Positions 44,302 to 52,807 of a DNA stretch of 61,089 nucleotides are shown in pieces; the first letter of the stretch is position 1; every line of letters starts with the position of its first letter. The notes under the pieces are model-generated. The model saw only the letters and a program-made list of their open reading frames with translations, did not search any database and had not been told where the DNA came from. The translations under genes were made by a program, and so were the position numbers. The DNA is from Caccocola sp964450835 (GTDB lineage Bacteria; Synergistota; Synergistia; Synergistales; Synergistaceae): positions 1 through 61,089 of the forward strand of contig CAYVEQ010000005.1 in assembly GCA_964450835.1 (NCBI GenBank), given 5' to 3'.

Positions 44302-45426
44302 ATGGCCGCTCCCGGTAAAAAAGATTATTACGAAATATTGGGCGTTAGCCGGGGAGCATCGGCTGACGAGATAAAAAAGGCCTACCGCGCGCTGACCAAG
44401 AAGTATCATCCCGACAGGAACCCGGGCAACGCCGAGGCCGAGGCGAAATATAAAGAGATCAACGAAGCCAACGAAGTGCTGAGCGATCCTCAAAAACGCG
44501 CGCAGTACGATCAGTTCGGCTACGTAGGCGACGTTCCCCCCGACGGTTTCGGAGGGGCAGGCGGCGGCTTTGGCGGTTTCGGCGGGCAGACCTTTACACA
44601 GGAGGACCTCGGCGATCTCTTCGGCGACTTTTTCGGCGGCTTCGGCGGAACGCGCAGACGCAGCGCTAGCCCGAACGCCCCGACGCGAGGCGGCGACCTT
44701 GAAGCCGGCGTGAGAATTACGCTGGAAGAGGCCTATAAAGGCGTAAAACGCAAACTGGAAATACCGCGCATGGACACATGCCAGCACTGCGGAGGAAGCG
44801 GAGCCGAGCCGGGCAGCAAAGTCGAAACCTGCCCCGCCTGTCACGGGAGCGGACAGGTAGTCCACGTGATTAATACCCCGCTCGGTCAGATGCAGCAGGT
44901 TGTTACCTGTACGAAATGCGGCGGCAGAGGAAAGACCGTTGAACGCATATGCACCGTCTGCCGCGGCGGCGGCCGCGTGAGAAAAACGCAGAGCGTAGAG
45001 GTCAAAATCCCGGCCGGGGTGGACAGCGGTACGCGCCTTCGCGTCTCGGGCAAAGGCGAGGCCGGCACAAACGGCGGTCCTGCCGGAGACCTCTTCATAC
45101 TCACGGAAGTAATGCCCGACGCGAGATTTACGAGAAGAGGCGATGATCTCAACACTACAGTCGAAATTTCTTATCCGCAGGCTGCGCTCGGCTGCGAGGC
45201 GAGGGTGGACACATTCGACGGAATAGAAAAGCTTGACATTCCCGCCGGCACTCAGGCAGGTTCGGTTCTTCGCATAAAAGGGCGCGGCATGCCGAGGCTC
45301 AGGGGCAGGGGAAACGGCGACATGAATATACTGGTGCGCGTAAAAGTCCCCAAAACTCTGACGGCAAAAGAACGCGACCTGCTCATGCAGCTCGCGAAAG
45401 AAACAGGGCAGCAGGTCAAAAAATAG
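44302..45426 (+). CDS. dnaJ: Chaperone DnaJ
   Basis: A 374-residue type I Hsp40. The J domain (DYYEILGVSRGASADEIKKA; HPD in KKYHPDRNPG) is followed by a Gly/Phe-rich linker, a zinc region with four CxxCxGxG-type repeats (CQHCGGSG, CPACHGSG, CTKCGGRG, CTVCRGGG) and the C-terminal client-binding domain. ATG 44302 follows GAGGTGG. It stimulates DnaK ATPase. Confidence 0.97.
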   Translation: MAAPGKKDYYEILGVSRGASADEIKKAYRALTKKYHPDRNPGNAEAEAKYKEINEANEVLSDPQKRAQYDQFGYVGDVPPDGFGGAGGGFGGFGGQTFTQEDLGDLFGDFFGGFGGTRRRSASPNAPTRGGDLEAGVRITLEEAYKGVKRKLEIPRMDTCQHCGGSGAEPGSKVETCPACHGSGQVVHVINTPLGQMQQVVTCTKCGGRGKTVERICTVCRGGGRVRKTQSVEVKIPAGVDSGTRLRVSGKGEAGTNGGPAGDLFILTEVMPDARFTRRGDDLNTTVEISYPQAALGCEARVDTFDGIEKLDIPAGTQAGSVLRIKGRGMPRLRGRGNGDMNILVRVKVPKTLTAKERDLLMQLAKETGQQVKK

Positions 45427-45442
45427 TTTTTCGCCGAGAATC

Positions 45443-45480
45443 GGGCTTTTTCGTGAAATTTACGAAAAGGCCCTTTTTTT
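45443..45480 (+). terminator. Terminator after dnaJ
   Basis: GGGCTTTTTCGT (45443-45454) with ACGAAAAGGCCC (45462-45473), one wobble pair, followed by seven T. Confidence 0.85.
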
Positions 45481-45667
45481 GCCTTGGCAGAAAAGTGACA
45501 GTGAATCCTCCGCGCTTCGCGGCCCGTTTGCCGAAAGCGCGGATTTTTGCAGCGGCGCACTACCTCCGCGTTAATAAAATTTTCAGCGCGCTGCACGCGA
45601 GTCGCTAACAGGCGCCGCTATGTGCTATACTGACATATATTTCATTTAACAAAGAGGAGGAGAGCCA

Positions 45668-46374
45668 ATGGCAGCATTTTTTGAAAAGCTGAACTACATT
45701 GCTAAAAGTGTAAATGATGCGGCGAACAACGCCGCTGAAACAACGCGCATAAAGAACCGCATAAGTTTTGAGAGGATAGCCGTGAAGGAGGCGTGCTGTA
45801 AAATCGGCGAGTATTACTACGCGAAGCATGTCGATAATCCGGAGCCTGTTGGTGACGAAGAGATTCTCGGATATCTCACAGAGATTGACGAACATATGAA
45901 AGTCATAGCCGAACTTGAAGCGGCGCTTGAAGCCGAACGCGCGGCGAAAGAGACCATCCGCAGCATGGCGTCCGCCGCGACGGCTGTTGAGCGTCCCGCC
46001 GCTTTTGAAGCCGAACGCGCGGCGAAAGAGACCGATCAGCCCTCGGACTTGCAGTGTCAGTCATGCGGCACGAAAAACGAGCANNNNNNNNNNNNNNNNN
46101 NNNNNNNNNNNNNNNNNNNNNNNNNNNNNNNNNNNNNNNNNNNNNNNNNNNNNNNNNNNNNNNNNNNNNNNNNNNNNNNNNNNAGACCGATCAGCCCTCG
46201 GACTTGCAGTGTCAGTCATGCGGCACGAAAAACGAGCAGGGCGCGAAGTTCTGCCGCGAGTGCGGGGCGAGGCTTGAAAAACCGGCTCCCGCCGAGGATG
46301 TCTGTCCTTCTTGCGGCGCCGCCCGCGACGCGGAAACAAAATTTTGCAGCGAGTGCGGGGGCAAGTTGAACTAG
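45668..46374 (+). CDS. Zinc-ribbon protein with internal repeat, broken by gap
   Basis: The N-terminal part (from MAAFFEKLNYIAKSVNDAAN) is helical. It is followed by Glu/Ala-rich repeats (EAERAAKET occurs twice) and two C-terminal zinc ribbons (CQSCGTKNEQGAKFCRECG; CPSCGAARDAETKFCSECG). The 55 bases before the N gap (46029-46083) are identical to the 55 after it (46184-46238). If the overlap is merged the gene is 552 nt and in frame, encoding 183 residues. ATG follows GAGGAGGAG. Function unknown; double zinc ribbons often mediate protein or nucleic-acid contacts. Confidence 0.82.
46029..46083 (+). repeat. 55-bp repeat flanking assembly gap, copy 1
   Basis: Identical to 46184-46238 and directly adjoining the N run, so probably the same genomic sequence seen twice. 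Confidence 0.95.
46084..46183. other. Assembly gap (100 N), probably an unmerged overlap
   Basis: Both gap edges carry the same 55 bases, and deleting the gap with one copy restores the reading frame. The nominal gap therefore likely has no missing sequence, or hides additional repeat units. Confidence 0.95.
46184..46238 (+). repeat. 55-bp repeat flanking assembly gap, copy 2
   Basis: Second copy of 46029-46083. Confidence 0.95.
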
Positions 46375-46424
46375 AGAAACCGCACCCGGGAGCAGAATCT
46401 TTTACGCGTGCTGGAGGTGCCGCT

Positions 46425-47297
46425 ATGAACAGTGGCGACAGTTACTGGTGGTATATAACGATAAATACGGACACCGGCCTTGAAGATAATCTTCTTTCGC
46501 TTGCCGATATTTCCGGAAGTATAGGAACGGAGCTTCAGGAGACGCCGGGCGACATATCGAGGCTCCGTATGTACTATAAAAGCTCGGAAGAGATTTCATA
46601 CTGGCGAGACAGACTCTCGGAAGCGATGAAAGAATTCCCCGAAGTCGCGATAGAAGACAGCGGCAAAATCGAAAATCAGCCGTGGAACGTTGTCGCGGAG
46701 GAGGCTTTTCCTCCACTTCCCGTAGGCGGGCGGCTTGTTGTCTTAGCGCCGTGGCACAGAGGGAAAGAGCCGAAAGAGCGCGTTCCTCTTTATATAAATC
46801 CCGGAAGCGCCTTTGGCACGGGCTATCACGAGAGTACACAGATAGCTCTTGAGCTGCTTGAAAAATATCTGCGCGCCGGCATGACCACTGCCGATATCGG
46901 CACCGGCTCCGGCATTCTCACGATAGCCGCCTTGAAACTCGGCGCGGGTTTCGCTTACGCGCGGGACATAGACCCGGCGGTCATTGAAGAAGTGCGCAAA
47001 AACTTCGGGCTGAACGACCTTCCGGCGGAAAAGATTGATCTCGCAGTCGGGGATCTGCTGAAAGGTTTCGTCGGAAAAGCAAACCTGCTGACAGCGAATA
47101 TATTGCTCGAACCTTTGACGGCGATGCTCGGCGACGTGCCGGCAGTTATCGGAAGCGAAGGCACGGCTGTCTTCTCGGGAATGCTCGAAAAAGAAAAAAC
47201 CATTTTTCTCGAAGCTCTCGCGAAAGCTCGCATGAAGCCGATTGATGAGCTTGTAAAAGGAGAATGGTGGGGTGTCGCTGCCGCGGCTGAGGCTTGA
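46425..47297 (+). CDS. prmA: Ribosomal protein L11 methyltransferase
   Basis: A 290-residue PrmA, which trimethylates ribosomal protein L11 with SAM. The N-terminal substrate-binding domain is followed by the hallmark GSAFGTGYHESTQIALELL and the SAM motif TADIGTGSGILTIAALKLG; TANILLEPL is the NPPF-like catalytic region. ATG 46425 follows GGAGGTG. It overlaps rsmE by 26 bases, the usual prmA-rsmE arrangement. Confidence 0.95.
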   Translation: MNSGDSYWWYITINTDTGLEDNLLSLADISGSIGTELQETPGDISRLRMYYKSSEEISYWRDRLSEAMKEFPEVAIEDSGKIENQPWNVVAEEAFPPLPVGGRLVVLAPWHRGKEPKERVPLYINPGSAFGTGYHESTQIALELLEKYLRAGMTTADIGTGSGILTIAALKLGAGFAYARDIDPAVIEEVRKNFGLNDLPAEKIDLAVGDLLKGFVGKANLLTANILLEPLTAMLGDVPAVIGSEGTAVFSGMLEKEKTIFLEALAKARMKPIDELVKGEWWGVAAAAEA

Positions 47298-47991
47298 ACG
47301 CTGCAGGTGTGATGGCGGTGTGTGGACCATCGACGGACAGGAGGCGCGCCATCTTGTTCGCGTCCGTCGCTGTTACACCGGCTCTCTTGTCGAAGGACTG
47401 CTGAACGGCGAAAAGATAACGCTCCGCCTGCGTTGCGACGGAACGTCCGTTACGGCGCGCGAGCTGGCGCGCGAGGAAGAGCCGCCGCTTGAACCGCGTG
47501 TCGAGCTTCTGCTCGGCCTGCTCAAAAACGACCAGCTTGACGAGGCGCTGCGCTTCTGCGCCGAAACGGGAGTATTTCGCGTGCATCTGCTTGTCTGCGA
47601 GAGAAGCGTGCCGCGCTGCGACGGCGCGAAGCTGGACGATAAAATGAAACGCTGGCGCAAAATTCTGGACGAGGCTACGAAACAGGCGGGAGCGGCCGCG
47701 GCCCCCGAGCTTTGCGTTCCGGTGCCTTTCGGAGCCTTCGATTTCGACGCTCTGCCGAAACAGCGCTTTGCAGCGCTGCTTTCCGATCTTTCGCGCCCGC
47801 TGCGCAAAACAAAAATCGCTGACAGTGTGGCCGCGGCTATAGGGCCTGAGGGCGACTGGACGCCCGCGGAGAGTGAAAGACTGCTTGTCGAAGGTTTCAC
47901 ACCGGTTACTCTCGGCGGCAGGATAATGCGCGCGAGCACCGCAGTCGCTGCCTTCTGCTCCTCTCTCGCGATGATGTACGAAAAACCTTAA
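47272..47991 (+). CDS. rsmE: 16S rRNA (uracil1498-N3)-methyltransferase
   Basis: A 239-residue SPOUT methyltransferase for U1498 of 16S rRNA. Typical segments: DGQEARHLVRVRRCYTG, LLLGLLKNDQLDEALRFCAE, WRKILDEATKQAG and the knot AIGPEGDWTPAESERLL, then RIMRASTAVAAF. GTG 47272 lies inside prmA with GGAG upstream. SAM-dependent. Confidence 0.95.
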   Translation: MSLPRLRLERCRCDGGVWTIDGQEARHLVRVRRCYTGSLVEGLLNGEKITLRLRCDGTSVTARELAREEEPPLEPRVELLLGLLKNDQLDEALRFCAETGVFRVHLLVCERSVPRCDGAKLDDKMKRWRKILDEATKQAGAAAAPELCVPVPFGAFDFDALPKQRFAALLSDLSRPLRKTKIADSVAAAIGPEGDWTPAESERLLVEGFTPVTLGGRIMRASTAVAAFCSSLAMMYEKP

Positions 47992-48351
47992 TCTTCCGCA
48001 GCAAAGAAAACTGCTCCGGCAGCTCAAAAACAGTTTCCCGAATATCTCACACCTTTCATAAATCTCATAAGCGCGGCCGCGACCTATAGACGCGGTTGTG
48101 TCTCTTTAGGCACCGTCGGGAAGACCTCGGCTTTTCGCCGCTTGCCGCGCTGTGCCCGAGCGCGGAATTGTGTATGTCTGCCGCCTTTAAGGCTTTAAGA
48201 CGGGAGAAACGAAGCACGCCATGCATTACTGCAAGCGGTCTCGCCGCAGGACGTCGCATTGGTTCAGCGCGCGACGCTTTCCCGGCTCCTCCGCACGAAA
48301 AGACCCGGCGCGAACCGCGAAGAAAGACGCGCCGTACACGAGACAGGCCGC
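47992..48351. other. Intergenic region without supported gene
   Basis: Between rsmE and the N gap I see no convincing gene, tRNA or terminator. The strand switch to the etf operon occurs across the gap. Confidence 0.5.
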
Positions 48352-48451
48352 NNNNNNNNNNNNNNNNNNNNNNNNNNNNNNNNNNNNNNNNNNNNNNNNN
48401 NNNNNNNNNNNNNNNNNNNNNNNNNNNNNNNNNNNNNNNNNNNNNNNNNNN
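48352..48451. other. Assembly gap (100 N)
   Basis: Placeholder gap with no visible overlap between its edges. It lies 20 bases after the 3' end of glcD. Confidence 0.98.
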
Positions 48452-48471
48452 CTCTTGAACTGTTCGCGCCG

Positions 48472-49905
48472 TTATTCTTCGAGCGGCGAGAACATCTTGC
48501 CCGGGTTCAGTATTCCGAGCGGGTCGAAGGCTTTTTTAATTCCGCGCAGAACTTCAAGTTCAGCGGGGTTTTTGTTCTCAATCAGGATTTTCTGCTTTAC
48601 GTAGCCGACGCCGTGTTCGCCGCTGCCGACGCCGCCAAGCGCTATCGCCTCGCGAATCAGCTCGGCGAAGAACTCCTCAGCCCGGCGCGCCCACTGCTCG
48701 GGGCTCATGTTTTTTGGCTTCAGCGGTATCGGGTGAATGTTGCCGTCGCCGATATGGGCGATTATCCCTATCTCGATGCCCCAGTCGGCGCTTATTTTTT
48801 TGATGCGCCGCAGCATTTCGGGAACGGAGGAGAGCGGCACCATGAGATCGCCCGAGGCGCAGGCGTGAGGGTCTTTCGCGCGCATTCCCTCAAGGCCGTT
48901 CTGCCGCACGTTCCACATGGCGGCGGAGTCGGTGCGGCTTTCCGCGACGAATACCTCAAAGGCTCCGCAGTCGAGGCAGATTCTGCCGACTGTCTCATAT
49001 CCGTCTTCAAGCTGTTCTTCCGTGTCGCCCTCTACCTGTATCAGGAGGTAGCCTTCGCTGCGTTCCTGTTCCGGCAGTGTGCACGAGAGGTATTCCGTCG
49101 TGTATTTGACGAGGTTCCGATCCATAAATTCGCAGGAGATTATGCGACGTCCGGAGCCGATGACCTTTGCCACGCTGTCGACGAGACTTTCGACGGTCGG
49201 GTAGCAGGCGAGGAGGTTGACCGTCTTTCCGGGCTTCGGTTCGAGGTTAACGATGAGTTTTGTCGCTATCGCAAGGGTGCCCTCGCTTCCGGCGAGGAGA
49301 TTCAGCAGACTGTAGCCCCACGTGTCTTTGCGGTAGCGGCCGCCCAGTTCAAGCACCGCGCCCGAGGGGAGGACAACCTCCGCACCGAGTATGTGGCGGC
49401 GCGTGTTGCCGTAGCGTATTACTTTGCCGCCGCCCGCGTTCGTGGCGAAGTTGCCGCCGATGAAGCTCATCTCCGTGCTCATCGGGTAGCCCGCGTAGAG
49501 GAAGCCGTGTTCCGCCGCAGCGCGGCAGAGATCGTTTGTCACGACGCCAGGCTCGACGACGGCGACGCGGTTGACAGCGTCGATTTCAAGGATTTTGTTC
49601 ATTCTCTCAAGCGACAGGACAATGCCTCCGGCCACGGGAACGGCGCCGCCGTTCAGGCCGCTGCCGGCGCCGCGCGGCGTTACCGGAATGCGCTCGCGGC
49701 TAGCGATTTTCATCACTGCGGAAACCTGCCCGGTTGTAGCAGGCTTGACCACGGCCTCAGGCATGTGCCCCCATATGCGGCCCGCCTGATCCCACGCATA
49801 GTTGTCAAGCACTTCTGCGTCTCCGATGATCGCGCCGCCGCGTCCCGTTGCCGACAGTAGCTCCTCGTAAATTTCTTTTGTAACTTTGCCGTAAGCGTTC
49901 ATCAT
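48472..49905 (-). CDS. FAD-linked 2-hydroxyacid dehydrogenase (GlcD/LctD type)
   Basis: A 477-residue FAD-binding oxidase of the GlcD/D-lactate dehydrogenase family. The PCMH FAD domain has TPRGAGSGLNGGAVPVAGGI and STEMSFIGGNFATNAGGG. The C-terminal cap has IAHIGDGNIHPI and GGVGSGEHGVGYVKQ. Start ATG 49905 overlaps the etfA stop (ATGA). With EtfB and EtfA in the same operon it resembles lctBCD of Acetobacterium, where the complex oxidises lactate with NAD while coupling to ferredoxin. Substrate (lactate, glycolate or other) is not fixed. Confidence 0.93.
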   Translation of the reverse strand: MMNAYGKVTKEIYEELLSATGRGGAIIGDAEVLDNYAWDQAGRIWGHMPEAVVKPATTGQVSAVMKIASRERIPVTPRGAGSGLNGGAVPVAGGIVLSLERMNKILEIDAVNRVAVVEPGVVTNDLCRAAAEHGFLYAGYPMSTEMSFIGGNFATNAGGGKVIRYGNTRRHILGAEVVLPSGAVLELGGRYRKDTWGYSLLNLLAGSEGTLAIATKLIVNLEPKPGKTVNLLACYPTVESLVDSVAKVIGSGRRIISCEFMDRNLVKYTTEYLSCTLPEQERSEGYLLIQVEGDTEEQLEDGYETVGRICLDCGAFEVFVAESRTDSAAMWNVRQNGLEGMRAKDPHACASGDLMVPLSSVPEMLRRIKKISADWGIEIGIIAHIGDGNIHPIPLKPKNMSPEQWARRAEEFFAELIREAIALGGVGSGEHGVGYVKQKILIENKNPAELEVLRGIKKAFDPLGILNPGKMFSPLEE

Positions 49906-50903
49906 TCAAGCCCCTTGTATTTTTTTATCGCGGTGATGAGAGCGTTCAGCACTTCCATCGCGTCGCCCTGTATCGCGAGGTCGGCGACGCGGAATATCGG
50001 AGCTTCCGGGTCTGTGTTGACCGCGATAACCGTTTCGGCTCCCGACATGCCGGCGATGTGCTGGACAGCGCCGGATATGCCGAAGGTTATGTAGAGGCGG
50101 GGAGTCACGGATTTGCCCGAGAGTCCGACCTGCGCCGAGTATGGCGCCCAGCCGAGGTCGACCGCCATGCGCGAAGCGCCTACCGTGCCGCCGAGCAGCG
50201 CGGCGAGCTCTTCAAGCTTCGAGAAATTCCTTGCGTTTTTCATGCCTTTGCCGCCCGACACGATTATTTCCGCTTCCTGAAGCGGAAGGCCGACGCTGCG
50301 CTCCGGCTCGAAAGCAATGAATTTTATGAGTGACCGCATAAGCCCCTCCGCGGGCCTGAAGCGCACGCGCTTGCAGACGCGGCCGCAGTCGGCCGGAAGC
50401 GGGCGCTTTGATTTCGGGTGCACCGTACACATCTGCGGGTCGCGTCCCTTTGTTGTGATGTCGGCCATGACGTTGCCGCCTATCGCCGGCCGCGTCTGTA
50501 TCAGCCGCTTGCTTTCGTGGTCTATCTTCAGTTCTGTGCAGTCTGCGGTGAGGCCGCAGCCGAGACGTGCGCTCAGCATCGGCATGACCGTGCGTCCCTG
50601 CGTCGTCGCGGAGGCGATGAGTATCGAGGGCTTTCGCTCCCCGATGAGTTCGGCGAGAGCGGCGGCCGTTATGTCCGCCTTGAAGTTTTTAAATTCTTTC
50701 TCATCGGCGACGTAGACTTTGTCCGCGCCGTAGTAAGCGAGCTGCGGCGCCGCCTCGAATACTCCGCTTCCTAAGACAACGCTTGCGAGCGGCGCGCCCA
50801 GAGCGTCGGCGAGTTCGCGGCCCCACGCGAGCAGTTCGCGTGAGACGGGGTGTATCGCGCCGTTTCGCACCTCCGCGAGAGTCCAGACTTCTCCGGTATT
50901 CAT
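49902..50903 (-). CDS. etfA: Electron transfer flavoprotein alpha subunit
   Basis: A 333-residue EtfA. The C-terminal FAD-binding domain is clear: IIVSGGKGMKN, LGGTVGASRMAVDLGW, QVGLSGKSVTPRLYITFGIS and INTDPEAPIF-like VNTDPEAPIFRVAD. Unlike LctC of Acetobacterium it has no N-terminal ferredoxin domain, which bears on whether the complex confurcates. Start ATG 50903 overlaps the etfB stop. It hands electrons between EtfB and the GlcD-type dehydrogenase. Confidence 0.95.
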   Translation of the reverse strand: MNTGEVWTLAEVRNGAIHPVSRELLAWGRELADALGAPLASVVLGSGVFEAAPQLAYYGADKVYVADEKEFKNFKADITAAALAELIGERKPSILIASATTQGRTVMPMLSARLGCGLTADCTELKIDHESKRLIQTRPAIGGNVMADITTKGRDPQMCTVHPKSKRPLPADCGRVCKRVRFRPAEGLMRSLIKFIAFEPERSVGLPLQEAEIIVSGGKGMKNARNFSKLEELAALLGGTVGASRMAVDLGWAPYSAQVGLSGKSVTPRLYITFGISGAVQHIAGMSGAETVIAVNTDPEAPIFRVADLAIQGDAMEVLNALITAIKKYKGLE

Positions 50904-51712
50904 CTTGCCGCCTCCAGACAGCTCTTTTCTTCGAGAGTTTTCATGATTTCGTTTATCGAGGAGTCAAGTCCTTCCGCAGTGTTCACGCGGCGTCCCCGGC
51001 GGGTTACCTTCGGATAGGTGACACGCGAGACCCGCGTCGCGGAACCAGCGAGCCCTGTTTCCTCCGCATCCATGGAAAGATCGTCGGCAGTCAGGGTCGG
51101 AATCTCCGCCTTCTTCGCACGCAGTTTGCCGCCGAGCGTGCAGAGGCGCGGTACGTTCATCTCCTTGACCGGAATGACGAAAGCGGGGAGCGGCGCTTCA
51201 TCCTTCTCGTGCCCGCCCTCGACGGCGCGCGTGACTTGGATTTTTTCGCCGGTCAGCATGTCAATCGCACTGACGTAAGTGAATACCGGAACTCCAATCA
51301 GCTCGGCACAGGCCGGGCCTACCTGTCCGGTCTCGCCGTCGGTGGCGCGCTCTCCTGCGAAGAAGAGGTCGAAAGGCCCCTCCTTAGAAAGCGCGCGGGC
51401 GAGAGTGCGCGCTGTGGCAAGCGTGTCGGCACCGCCGAACTTTCTGTCCGAAAGGAGCAAGCCTTTGTCGCAGCCCATCGCAAGCGCGTAGCGCACGGCC
51501 TTGAGCGCCGCGGGAGGTCCCATCGTCACCGCCGTGATTTCGGTCTCGCCCGCGGGCCGCGATTCTTTGAGGCGCACGGCGGCCTCGACGGCGTGAAGGT
51601 CGAGCGGGTTCAGTTCCGCCTCGACGCCGTCGCGAATCATTGTGCCGGTCTGCTCGTCGATTTTAACGGTGTCGACGGCCGGCACCTGTTTTATAAGTAC
51701 GGCTATCCGCAA
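50900..51712 (-). CDS. etfB: Electron transfer flavoprotein beta subunit
   Basis: A 270-residue EtfB. LRIAVLIKQVPAVDTVKID opens the fold; NPLDLHAVEAAVRLKE and FAGERATDGETGQVGP follow the family pattern, the latter being near the nucleotide or FAD site. I chose TTG 51712 because GGGGAGG lies 8 bases upstream and the family begins here; ATG 51748 adds 12 unlikely residues. It is the first gene of etfB-etfA-glcD. Confidence 0.93.
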   Translation of the reverse strand: MRIAVLIKQVPAVDTVKIDEQTGTMIRDGVEAELNPLDLHAVEAAVRLKESRPAGETEITAVTMGPPAALKAVRYALAMGCDKGLLLSDRKFGGADTLATARTLARALSKEGPFDLFFAGERATDGETGQVGPACAELIGVPVFTYVSAIDMLTGEKIQVTRAVEGGHEKDEAPLPAFVIPVKEMNVPRLCTLGGKLRAKKAEIPTLTADDLSMDAEETGLAGSATRVSRVTYPKVTRRGRRVNTAEGLDSSINEIMKTLEEKSCLEAAR

Positions 51713-51955
51713 AATCTCTTCCTCCCCGCAAGTAAGCGTTGCTGTCATTGTCTTTTTCCCCGCGGCTTGCGTGCGAGACGGGGAAAATACAATTTATTAT
51801 ATCGCATAAACAGCCGGTGCTGAGATATAAAAAGCGCGGAACTCCCGCCTTCAACCCTGCTCGCGCGAGCTGGTGCGAGGCGGGTGAAAAAGAATACGCC
51901 GCGTCTTTAGCGCGGGCGGTTCGCCGCTTGAAGCGGGCGGCTTCCGACAAAAAAA

Positions 51956-51990
51956 TCACGGGGAAGCTCTTTAGGGAAGCGTCCCCGTGA
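51956..51990 (-). terminator. Terminator after the substrate-binding protein gene
   Basis: TCACGGGGA (51956-51964) with TCCCCGTGA (51982-51990). On the minus strand it is followed by seven T (complement of 51949-51955). Confidence 0.82.
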
Positions 51991-52064
51991 AAATCCGCCA
52001 GACGGATGTGAAACGCGGCTCTTTATTTAAGAGCCGCCGCTTTTACTGCGCACGCGAAAAATCT

Positions 52065-52784
52065 CTATCGGCGCGCGCCGAAATATGTCCGGCGAAGACG
52101 GTCGAAATCGGCGCTTTTTTTGTAAAGGGCGAGAGCCTCGTTGAGCTTGGCAAGCAGCGCGCCGTTTCCCCGGCGCACAGCTATGGCAAGAGGACGAGCT
52201 TGGCTGTCCGTCCTCTCGACAGAGAGACGCCCTCCGTAAACATTCGCGTTGAGATAATCGGCAGAGAGTTTCGACGTAACGGCTCGCGCGGCTTTTTTGG
52301 ACAAAAGCAGGGCGATTGACTCTTCCGCTCCGTCTGTAGCTATTATCTCGCCGTCCGATGCGCAGTTTTTCAGCGCGTACTCCATGTGAACCGTGCCCTT
52401 TTCCGCCGCCGTGCAGGCGCCCTCCGCGCCCTCTTTCAACACAACGACGACGGAACGGTCCTCGGCGTAAGGCGCTGAAAAATCGGCCTCTCTCTTGCGT
52501 TCCTCGGTTACGATAAGAGCGGCGACGGCGATGTCGTAACGGTCTTCGTCTAAACCCGGCAGCAGCTCGTCAAAGGGCGTCGCCACGAACTCGACCCCGT
52601 CGTATCCCATCAGCTTGGCCAGCGCCTCCGTAAGCTCAACGTCGAAACCCGTGTATGTTCCGCTCGCGCTCTGGTAATATTCATAGGGCTGAAAGTCCCC
52701 GTCGGTGCCCGCGCGGAGCATCGAAGCCTCGGCGCCGCAGACATAAAAAAGGACGACAGCCGCGGCCGTTATAAATTTTTTCAT
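52065..52784 (-). CDS. Amino acid ABC transporter substrate-binding protein (SBP_bac_3)
   Basis: A 239-residue periplasmic binding protein. Signal peptide MKKFITAAAVVLFYVCGAEA, then LRAGTDGDFQPYEYYQ, YTGFDVELTEALAKLMGY, the hinge FDELLPGLDEDRYDIAVAAL and DFSAPYAEDRSVVVVL. The family binds polar amino acids. It is last in the operon after dppF (23 bases), so a peptide-type transporter and an amino-acid-type binding protein share a unit. No matching permease is in the window. ATG 52784 follows AAAGAGGTG. Confidence 0.92.
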   Translation of the reverse strand: MKKFITAAAVVLFYVCGAEASMLRAGTDGDFQPYEYYQSASGTYTGFDVELTEALAKLMGYDGVEFVATPFDELLPGLDEDRYDIAVAALIVTEERKREADFSAPYAEDRSVVVVLKEGAEGACTAAEKGTVHMEYALKNCASDGEIIATDGAEESIALLLSKKAARAVTSKLSADYLNANVYGGRLSVERTDSQARPLAIAVRRGNGALLAKLNEALALYKKSADFDRLRRTYFGARR

Positions 52785-52807
52785 TCGTTCACCTCTTTGC
52801 TTTACGC

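Noticed and set aside
48259..49860. Long open frame (533 codons) on the plus strand across glcD
   Set aside because: It is antisense to a clear FAD dehydrogenase, runs through the N gap, and its translation has no recognisable motif. GC-rich third positions create such frames.
50783..51823. Open frame of 346 codons on the plus strand across etfA/etfB
   Set aside because: Antisense to EtfAB with strong motifs; no ribosome site and no recognisable domain.
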